A DNA stretch of 64,000 nt from Parelaphostrongylus tenuis. Its lineage: Eukaryota; Nematoda; Chromadorea; Rhabditida; Metastrongylidae. Of this stretch, positions 56,101-64,000 are shown piece after piece. The stretch spans positions 151,501 through 215,500 of the forward strand of contig JAHQIW010003685.1 of NCBI GenBank assembly GCA_019055375.1, given 5' to 3'. The notes under the pieces are model-generated. The model was not told the DNA's origin, did no database searches, and saw only the letters and a list, made by a program, of their open reading frames with translations. Position 1 is the first letter of the stretch; every line of letters begins with the position of its first letter. The translations under genes were made by a program, and so were the position numbers.

Positions 56101-59100
56101 TATAATTTGATAAGGATATGACATGTTTTGAGCCATCAGGTCTAGTGCTGAATAGGTGCCTATTTCGTCCTATTGTGACTTATCAGTAGCATCCTCCCTC
56201 GGTTCAGCCGATCTCCTGAGGTTAAATAATCCTCTTTAAAGGAATCGACGCTGAGTAATAATTCACCCCAATCAGATGATGGAGTTACCTGACATTGTGG
56301 TGACCGGCAGTCGAGCTCGTACCTATTACAATGAATCATACCTCTTCTATCGATCGCTCTTCTTTGTTGACTTATCCAGCTTCATGAAAGTGTCAATGAA
56401 TGAATTTATTCGGCTAAATGAAATTAATCAATTCTTCGTGAAAAAAATTAGTGATTAGCAAGTTTGAAGTCAGAGGTAAATCGTCGGTTATCAAATAATT
56501 TGAAGCTTCATATAAGCCAATAATTACACCAACTCATGTAGGATTAACGGCCCTATAAAAAACAAGTTATATCTTTGGACAATCAGAATTCGTTCTTATT
56601 TGACCTCCTCTAGCGGTGATATTACAGTATGCCCAATAATGGGGTGTGCGAATACCTTTGCGTCATTGGGATTCGAACCACATTTCACCTTATCCGGGGC
56701 CGCGTATTCAACCGTTGCGCTATCGAGGCCTACGTCTTTGGATAGGGTGAATGAGAGGTTCGAATCCTAGCTGACGCAAACGTTTTAGCACGCCACTCTA
56801 CATCACTGGGTATGTCGTTGGACAATTACTATCATCAACATCAATCCTGAGCAGTGGCTGCTGAAGTTCTCATTTGAGCGGTGATCCTCTGAATAGGATC
56901 CGACTCGGACAACTAGGAAGGCCACAAAGAGAGCGGACGATTGTGGACCATCGGCTCAGATCGGCTATGAAGAAGAAGAGACGCGTCATAACGCTAGCCG
57001 AACAAAATCGTTTTTGAAAACTTCGTAAAACTGGTCCAGTCAACAAAAAAATAAGTATGGATTCGTCGCCTTACTAGTTCCTCCTCGCAAACTCCGTTAT
57101 GCTTTTTCGTCGATTTCCTCATCACACAACACTTTTCCGAGATGAAATAAGATTTGAAGAACACTAGAACCTTCCGCCAATTTTTATTAAATCATTAAAT
57201 CTGTTTCTCAAATTTTCCTTTAATATCCCGTCATCACACATGCTGTGAAGATCGCAGCACTTCTTATCCTTTGTCGCCCTCTCACATTTATCTCGCATGA
57301 AGGTCTCAAAAATTTCGCGCACCGTCTCAGCTGCTGTTTAAGAATCTCGTCTTTTCTATAGTTGTCGCAGCTGGTTGAGATACAATTATGGGATTAGCAG
57401 AGCTGAAGCGTTTATATGTGGACTTGAGAGGGAGCACTGCGCGACTGGGCTGAGATTTGTTTTAGTAGTGTCCCATATGGACTTGAGGAGGAACACTGCG
57501 AGGCTGGATTGAAATTTGCTTGTGATAGTATGACCATCCACTGTGCTCATCATACACAAATTATCTGCTAGATTGGCAGATCCCTATTTACTGGAAAACC
57601 CAGAAGACAGTTATCTAGTACAAAAAGAGAAACCTCTCCGACTTTAGCAGAAATCGATCTTTTTTCCTGTTGTGTGCCATCTATGTGCTTTTCGCTCCTG
57701 CCGTCCGCACATGGATTAAAGAGCACTGGTTCACGTTACTAGTATATGCCGGATACTAGGTGGACAAGCGGTACAGAATCCTAGGTCTTCATTAACTACT
57801 ACTTTTGCAAGTAAGCGAGCTATTATTCGGATGAGCGAGTTTCTGAACTTTGAGAAGAGCTAAAAGTTACGCTGATTGCTTCAAGAATGCCGGTGATACG
57901 AGTCGAAGATATTGCTAAATATTATATATGACTCTGAGATGGGATAACCCTTTGAGGAGCAGCGTTGATAGGCAGGCGGCGTCGCACCATCACTCCTCGA
58001 ACGGCAATCAGAAAAGCTGCTCTTCGTGTCTGTGCATGAGCGTCTGGCTACTTGCCTGCTTTCTCATGAGGAGTGACGCCGCCATCACAGTAGCTGAGTG
58101 AGATTTGACGTCGTGCGGTGATCATCAAAGTAACTCTTATGATACTTCAAGAGATGAACAGATCACACTAAATGACTTGGGCTTAGCAACTGCCTTACGT
58201 AAAATGACATCACCATATGGGATGGCATCGTTGGAGAGGCGGTCCACTGTAATGGAATAGACACGTTAAGAAAAAGGAACGCCTACATGGCGACGACGCA
58301 CGGCTCCGAACAATCGATTTGGATGAGTCTGGTTTTTGGAAGAGTACGGCGTGGAAACCTTGGCCGTGTGGAACTATTTGCCCTCCGTGTACCAAATAGA
58401 GCGAAATACGTATCAATCAATCTCTGACAATTCCACAATTTTCTCCACATTTCATGTGCAAGGTCAAACATATTTCCTCTTTAAATAAAATTTTTTCGTG
58501 CTATCAAACTCTGGTAGTTTTCTGACTTTCCAAGCTTTAAGATATGTTCTGTTTTCAAAGTTGTAGCAAATTTTCGCAGCGTATGGATATTTTGTAGTTT
58601 ATGAAACAGAAACAGTTACATTGTGCTCATTCTCGTTGACGAGGTGATAGTTGATAGGACTGCTCTAGTTAAAACTCTAAGAGAAAGGCAGAGCGAGGAC
58701 TCGTTGGGTAGTGCATGACACATAAACACCCACAAAGGATAATCGATGGTTCAAAGTTACTCTAAGTTTCAAGTTCCATTCGTGCCTGTCCATTCTTTTA
58801 ATTGTCAGAAAGCGCGCCATATTGTCTAGAAGTAAGGAATTCAAGCACACGTAACTATTAATCCTCGTGATGAATAACTTACTAAATCGACTTTCGCATT
58901 ATCTCAGCGCGAATGGTCTGTATGTTTTCATGGATTCTTCCGCTAACACGAGGTTTATACGAATGCTCATCGAGATAACATTTCGACGTCTTCATACTCG
59001 TGGGTAATCTTCGAAGTCCTCGAGTCGGACACTTCTTCGGAGAGAATACATTTTTATCAGCGTTATGCTGATGTTTCCAAAAGCCCTACAAGCTTAATTG

Positions 59101-59597
59101 TTGAGATTTCAGACCTAGACTTAAATTTCTCGCTACGAATCAGCTAAATTTAACTTTTTTCTACAAAAATTATTGCCTGTCGTGTCTGCTGAGAATTGCG
59201 GAATTTGTCATTTCATTAGGTCAAGAAAAAGTCTTATTTTTACGCGATCTCGTAAGGTTTATTGGGAGAAATGGGAAAAAATTAATTACGGAGAAGTACA
59301 ACCGAGATTGTATAATTCTATAGCGCCACAATTACTAGAGCGCCTATAAAACTTGACTTACAAATGCAAAACACGATAATGGCGGCCTATCATGTAACTC
59401 AAAACGATGGCTTCATATACTGCAAATGAGTGTTTAGCAAAAAAAAATTTTCCATGTTTAAGCCTTGTCAGAAGCGAGTTCGTATGACAGTACCGAAGCG
59501 ATTCATTCATAGCGGAACCCCGAAAGAATGGTTTGATGTTGGATCGGTGAATTTGTCGACGACTTTTCCCGATGAGGATCGGAGTTGCAATCATTGA
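53188..59597 (+). CDS. transthyretin-like secreted protein 2
   Basis: Exons 53188-53335, 54345-54484, 59463-59597 (TGA 59595-59597); 140 residues. Exon 1: signal peptide MLPLKATFLLITITFGSAF then VAVKGQLICGGKPLRNTKVK. Exon 2: DEGYTDIDGEFALTGTT and EPVLYIYHDCEDGIR. Exon 3: PCQKRVRMTVPKRFIHSGTP then WFDVGSVNLSTTFPDEDRSC. All transthyretin-like blocks are present, with the expected Cys in YHDC, PCQ and near the C-terminus. Phases 1 and 0 equal those of TTR gene 1, and exon 2 is 140 nt in both, so the two are tandem duplicates. Both internal acceptors read as AAG (54,342-54,344 and 59,460-59,462). The ATG is 2 bases after a GTTACAG acceptor (53,185), a likely spliced-leader site. Intron 2 is 5 kb and full of repeats. 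Confidence 0.85.
53640..54110 (-). mobile_element. mariner transposase C-terminal relic in TTR gene 2 intron 1
   Basis: Minus strand: LALLQQNNTRPHTAKKTKKG (mariner LLQQDNARPHTAKKT block with Asp changed to Asn), then SGPACSRAMS, and RWQKIVDSDGPYFE in another frame near 53,720-53,760, the usual mariner C-terminus. Several frameshifts; dead. Confidence 0.75.
54920..55840. other. intronic, no gene seen
   Basis: Inside the 5 kb intron of TTR gene 2; only short ORFs and no recognised repeat. Confidence 0.35.
55840..56050 (+). mobile_element. RTE LINE remnant
   Basis: AATAATCATGATGAAATAAT-TTGCACC, TTTGTCTAGCCAATGTCGCT-GTTGCCCAAAAATTTGACAC and TATCACGTCCTACTAAC follow the endonuclease end of copy 1 (YHNEIDHIIVNRRFCLTDVA at about 31,410-31,465). 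Confidence 0.6.
56105..56345 (-). mobile_element. hammerhead-bearing repeat element, second copy
   Basis: Parallel to 27,040-27,300 over about 240 bases (TACCTGACATTGTGGTGACC, GAATCATACCTCTTCTATCG and others). Lies in intron 2 of TTR gene 2 in antisense orientation. Confidence 0.7.
56135..56200 (-). ncRNA. hammerhead ribozyme, one core change
   Basis: Minus strand: GAUGCUA-CUGAUAA-GUCACAAUAGGAC-GAAA-UAGGCACCUAU-U-CAGCA. Stem II GUC/GAC, stem III AUAGG-CA-CCUAU and stem I AGCA/UGCU are present, but CUGAUGA has G8 changed to A, which should abolish activity. Stem III differs from the 27 kb copy by paired changes (ACAGG/CCUGU to AUAGG/CCUAU), keeping the helix. Confidence 0.65.
56635..56815. 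repeat. fold-back of two tRNA-like arms
   Basis: GGGTGTGCGAATACCTTTGC-GTCA at the left and TGACGCAAACGTTTTAGCAC-GCCACTC at the right are inverted. Inside are GGATTCGAACCACATTTCAC-CTTATCC and GGATAGGGTGAATGAGAGGT-TCGAATCC. Each arm has a TpsiC-like GGTTCGAATCC box. Confidence 0.7.
56960..57700 (+). mobile_element. RTE LINE remnant
   Basis: Decayed match to copy 1 from about 32,080: TAGTTCCTCCTCGCAAACTC-CGTTATGC-TCGTCG, then CTATTTACTGGAAAACCCAG-AAGAC with CAAAAAGAGAAACCTCTCCG-ACTT. Stops throughout. Confidence 0.55.
57700..59440. other. intronic repeats, no gene seen
   Basis: Contains a diverged SINE-A head at about 58,695-58,800 (GACTCGTTGGGTAGTGCATG; GATAATCGATGGTTCAAAG). The segment 57,960-58,110 shares GGCAGGCGGCGTCGCACCAT-type sequence with 12,990-13,090 (CGCCATCACAGTAGCTGAG in both). 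No coding exon. Confidence 0.4.
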
Positions 59598-59953
59598 ACA
59601 AAGCCATTTAACTTCGAAACTATTATAAGCATGGTGTATAGGATGTTCAGATATATGTCAACGTTAAAAATTTTCGTTTTCCTTGATAATCGTAAACTTA
59701 ACTAGACATTATAAGCTGATTGAGGTTTTGAAGAATTACAAGCGCTTCAGGATATTGTGAATTCAATCATATGAATTGTATTGAATGAATTTTTGTAATC
59801 ATTGACGAACTCTTATGAAATGCAGCAAAGCAGCGTCACTGTCGCTTTTTCCCCATGACGGACAACAGCTCTGCAAAGAACTATACTTGAAATAGAAAAA
59901 AAATTGCAAACAATTGTAAATGATTATGATTTTCAACGTCATCAAGAACAGCT

Positions 59954-60154
59954 GTGTTTTTACCATTTGTACTGAATGGCTCGGCAGCTAATCGTAGTGA
60001 GTCGACGACTACATTAACTGAAATAGAGAAGTACTATCAACATGTTGAAAACAGCCCGTACAATTCGTCAAACGCCTTCTTTTCATCTATTCTCTCAGCA
60101 GAGAGCAGCTCGAAAATGTACCGGAGCGAATTAGGCGATTTGAATGCAGCTTGA
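59954..60154 (+). CDS. possible terminal exon of an unknown gene (tentative)
   Basis: Open stretch FLPFVLNGSAANRSESTTTL, EIEKYYQHVENSPYNSSNAF, SAESSSKMYRSELGDLNAA then TGA. The serine/asparagine-rich, low-repeat composition looks more protein-like than nearby chance ORFs. A GTCATCAAG acceptor precedes it. No partner exon found; family unknown. Confidence 0.25.
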   Translation: MFLPFVLNGSAANRSESTTTLTEIEKYYQHVENSPYNSSNAFFSSILSAESSSKMYRSELGDLNAA

Positions 60155-60707
60155 AATCAGTTTATAAACAATTCGAAACATATAGAAACTTAGATACTCC
60201 GATGAGAATTCTGCCAATTCAGAAGGTCGCTTCACCACCATTGTTTTCTTTATACTCACCATTCATGCTACTATTTTATTTACACAACCCGTTATAATAA
60301 TTTAATCTACGGATACCAGGACTCTGCAATCTTTTTGTTCCTTCCTACTAAGGTCGTCAAAGAAAGACTTCGCTTTCTCATTGTTGTCCTAGAATGTTGT
60401 TCAAAACGACTCCTCTTGGAACTACGGAGGTAGACAATTTAAAGCGTTCCTTGGCGTTCAGTTGATTCATAGTAGAGGTGTATTGGGGAGGTATTGGACC
60501 AGGCATCGCTTACTGATACATTTCTAGTCGCCAAACGTCCGCCTAGAGTGTAAGTAGTCATCCTCGCAGACGGGTGCATTTCCATAGAGTCCACTCATTA
60601 ATTCTTTTCGTCATCTGTCGTCTGTTCTTTAAGTGGGATACGCGTTGGTTTTTTGAGCTGCACAAGCCGCTTAGCCGTCCCATGACTATTTTTGTACAAA
60701 TGAATAT

Positions 60708-63225
60708 TACTGTTCCACGGATCTCCCTCTTTAAGGAATTCCGCCCGCTTAGTCGCGAGGGTGCGCGCGCGTCCCCAGTGGTTAGGGGAATAAACGCGGA
60801 CCAAAGGTAACCGTATGTTTCCCAGAGACGCAGATGGATTCAGGGGACGAGCTCTTTGCTTCTGCAGTGCCGATATGCAACACTCTATTTCTACGAGTCA
60901 AGTCTGCCAAAAAATTGCAATCAAGCTGCTGGGAAGTAAATGGGAGGCGGTTGGAAGTCGCCTTCAACAAATAAGCTCCTCCCGCTACTGGCAAGCTACT
61001 CGTGAGTACTCAGCTCCCACGTTCAGAGCCTAGCAAGCTATTGGGTTTGAAAATGCTAGAAACAGCAATAAATATGGACCTCATTCCGTTGACCCCGAAA
61101 GAGACCCTAGTACGGCAGCGCCAGGTATGACGAGTACGGAGAGGTTGCTAAAATCTAACGTACAAGATCAGGGCCGACATTCACGCTGTTTATGACACCG
61201 GAGAAGAACTGTTCCTTGGTACATGTGATCGCAGAGGTGTCGGTGGCGTTGGCGTCCTGGTCAAATCGAAGTTGACCGTGAACATCGATTCATTTGAACA
61301 ACTTACAACCCGTATCGCGCGATTGCGGTTGAAACGATGTGGATCAATGCTGGATTAGACCGTCTGCGTTGCTTACGCACCAACATCAAGCTATGACGAA
61401 GACGAATTTGAAGCGTTCTACATGGACCTTGAAAAGTTCTCCAGTGAAGACCATACTTCCTTCAAGGTCATTGTTGAAGATTTTTACGCGGAAATTGGAT
61501 CTAGAAGAACTCTTGAGGAACGTCACATTGGGATCCACAGACTAGAATGGAATGAACAGAGTGAGAGAATTTTTGAGTTTATCATGACGACCCAAACCAT
61601 TGGTAATTCAAAATTCCAAAAGCCTCTTTCTCAACGGTGAACGTAGAAGTTTTCCACTGGTGAGGACAATAACGAAATAGACCACATCTCAGTAAAGCGA
61701 AGGTTCTACCTGACCGATGTCACTGTTGCTCCTAAATTTTACGCAGGATCAAACCATCGCCTCCTTTGCGCAACGTTCCTTTTTCGCTGAAAGGAGAGAG
61801 AGAGCCGCTAAATTAAGAACGAAGTCGCAGAACTACCATGAACTGGGATGTATTCAAATTATTAGTCAGCTATTGGGAACCCGTTGTCGACAACATCAAC
61901 GAAAAAAAACGACCCGTTCGTACAATATCTTCACGCAATCGCATGAAATCCGAGAGTCCTAAAGCCACGAAAATACACCTGTCTCCGCAGACACTCGAGT
62001 GGTACGTCAACGTGGAATCGCACAAGATACAGTCAACCGAACCCTCACCTCCGAACCTGCGAAACGCTGCAGCGAAGCGATAAAAGGAGACTCGAAAGAA
62101 AGACGAGAAGCAGTCATGGCAGAAGCTGCAGAAGCTGGGAGGCGCATTCGCAAAGCCTAGCGAAGCTTCGCCAATTAGAAGACCAAGATGATTGCACTAT
62201 GACGCCCTGACGGGACACCAACGGCTTTCAGAAGGGTAATGGAGAAAATCGTCCACCAGTATTACAACTTCGTCAAAATTGTTCACTGCCACCCTCCAAA
62301 ATGTTATGCAAACATTAGAATGGGACGGTATGGGGGGGGGGGGGTGGGTGAAAATAGACGGTTGACAATCAAACCATCTTTGCTTCGCTGATGATATCGT
62401 TCTCATAACACCAAGCATCAGCCAAGCAGAACGAATGTTGACCGATTTCGATAACGCCTGTGGAAAGATTGGTCTTCAACTAAATCTAACGAAAACGATG
62501 TTTATATGGAACGGATGGGTTTCGAATGCCCCACTCACGCTCAACGGAACGAAAATCTCCAAATGCTCCAGTTACGTCTATCTAGGTCGTGAAATCAACA
62601 TGATGAACCACCTAGCCCCAGAGTTGAGCAGAAAGAAACGAGCGGCTTGAGGGACGTATAAGATCATCGAGGATGTAGTGAAAAGGACCAAGAACATCCG
62701 ACTCCGTGCCCACTTTGCCCACTTTTTCGACTCGAAAATTATCCTTGCCCTAACGTATGCACCAGAAATTTGGTCGCTGCGTAAGCAGAATAAAAGAGCA
62801 CTTGGCGTTATTGAACGCGCAGTCGATTGGTCGATGCTATGAATTTCCGTAACTCGCAAATGAGAGAAAGGATCCAAAGTTCCGACATACGTCAGCGATC
62901 GAAGGTGAACCGTTCTACACATCAGGATATCGAAAACAAGGTGGGCTGCACACGTGATGCGCCTCAACGACAAGAGAGCTGTTACCGACTGGATTCCTAG
63001 GGATATCAAGCGCTCTACAGGAAAACCATCAACCCGATCTTCCAATTTCTTCACGAAAAGACTAGAAGAAAGATACGATGCTTGGTGAATCCCTAGAGTG
63101 AGAAGTACCCACTGGGCTACTCTTGCACGCGAAGGGGAAGAATAGAAGTATTGCTGGTGCCCGCTCGAGTCACTCGACGGCCAACGGGACGACAGGTGAC
63201 AGGTGACAGGTGTCAGGTGGTTATT
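60708..63225 (+). mobile_element. RTE LINE copy 3, internally deleted and decayed
   Basis: Begins with the same 5' leader as copy 1 (CCACGGATCTCCCTCTTTAA vs CCACGGACCTCCCTCTTTGA) and ends in GACAGGTGACAGGTGACAGG-TGTCAGGTGG, an array of the RTE 3' repeat. At about 62,265 the sequence jumps from the pre-RT linker (CACCAGTATTAC) to TTGTTCACTGCCACC, skipping about 700 bases of the RT domain. Numerous frameshifts; a 13-base G run at 62,332-62,344. The endonuclease Trp that is TAG in copies 1/2 is TGA here (about 61,638). Confidence 0.85.
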
Positions 63226-63339
63226 ATTGTTAATATTGTTATTAATGCCATAATTGTGTGCTGTTTTCATTTCCTTCACGACCATGTCTCTTACGGTTAA
63301 ATAAACTGCCTATCAGCGAGAAACTGAGCAGCACGTGAT

Positions 63340-64000
63340 CCGAAAAAATGACAGCCGAAAGCTCAAAGAACCTCCCACCAGTGCTCATCAACTCTTGTGC
63401 TTAATTATTCACTTTACGTGTTAGAACGCAGTGTTCCTAAATGATGGAAAGTGCTATATTGTGTAATTATCCAAGAAGGGATACATTCACCACATCAGCA
63501 ACTATACACTAATTAGCTTGCTGTCTCTAATGTGTGAACATTTCGCTCTGATCATCCTGATTAGGATCGAAGATCTCTAAATGAAGGACAGTTATAAGCA
63601 CAGGTAGCGATTCTCTATCAAAAAATAATTCATCATTGCAAACCACGTTCACACGCTATCAAAGATTATTAAGCTATCGCAAGACTAAGACCGTTCTGTT
63701 TCATTTTCATCGATCTGCAGGTCTTTGAATAAGGTCAGGAACATGGACTGGGCATTCCACAACGATATCATCAACGATGTAGAAAGAGGACTTCCACAAG
63801 GAGATGCCATCTGACTAAAATCATTTACCGCCACTCTACAAAACAACATAGAAGCCTTTGATTAGGACGGCATAGGAATGAAATTGTCGATCGAGAGTTG
63901 CATTATTTTTTCTACTCTGACGGCACCGTTCCTATAACACCCAACATCAGCCATACAGAAACAATGTTGACCGATTTTGATAACACTTGTGGGAAGTTTG
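63340..64000 (+). mobile_element. RTE LINE copy 4, highly decayed, continues past the window
   Basis: Matches copy 1 RT from about 32,180 (AACCTCCCACCAGTGCTCAT-CAACTC, ATCAGCAACTATACACTAAT-TAGCTTGCTGTC) to 32,900 (ATGTTGACCGATTTTGATAA-CACTTGTGG). Many stops and indels, older than copies 1-3. Starts about 115 bases after copy 3's 3' repeat. Confidence 0.75.

Noticed and set aside
62578..63285. Longest single ORF in the window (235 codons, minus strand)
   Set aside because: It is antisense to the RTE copy 3 reverse-transcriptase end, which is clearly coding-derived on the plus strand; similar shadows exist over copies 1 and 2.
1..64000. CRISPR arrays, rRNA, bacterial operons or viral genes
   Set aside because: No regularly spaced repeats, rRNA sequence, Shine-Dalgarno-led gene strings or viral structural genes were seen; the tandem simple repeats are microsatellites.

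Overview
The window looks like nuclear DNA of a strongylid (hookworm-like) nematode. Genes are split into short exons with short T-rich-CAG 3' splice sites, first exons sit just behind likely spliced-leader acceptors, and the gene families are typical of such worms: a CAP/ASP-type secreted protein, an IFE-3-like eIF4E and two transthyretin-like (TTR) secreted proteins. Introns and intergenic DNA are packed with decayed repeats: RTE-type LINEs, mariner relics, fold-back MITEs and tRNA-derived SINEs. There are no bacterial operons, rRNA genes or CRISPR arrays. Gene models were assembled by hand from exon similarity, splice consensus and matching intron phases.

Layout. 1-3.8 kb: a large inverted duplication of a CAP-domain gene; the left copy (minus) keeps an open frame, the right copy (plus) is broken. 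3.8-14.1 kb: no intact gene, only repeats. 14.1-24.9 kb: complete eIF4E gene (plus, 7 exons, 229 aa), its introns filled with fold-back MITEs, SINEs and two elements carrying hammerhead ribozyme motifs. 25-29.7 kb: repeats, another hammerhead element and an internally deleted mariner. 29.7-42.1 kb: an unidentified coiled-coil gene on the minus strand; one of its introns holds a 6.6 kb near-perfect palindrome of two RTE LINE copies tail to tail. 42-49.6 kb: MITE, mariner relics, SINEs. 49.7-59.6 kb: two transthyretin-like genes in tandem (plus), with introns invaded by a deleted mariner, RTE pieces and another hammerhead element. 60.7-64 kb: two more decayed RTE copies, the last running off the window.

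Most notable: (1) a family of small elements that share a GGCTCA(A/T)AACATGTTATCAG-like tag and carry hammerhead ribozymes; the copy at 16,024-16,066 has the full core, pairing stems I and II and a self-complementary stem III. (2) The RTE palindrome, whose arms share at least three nonsense mutations and so look like an inverted duplication of one dead copy. (3) Three introns that appear to use AAG rather than CAG 3' splice sites.
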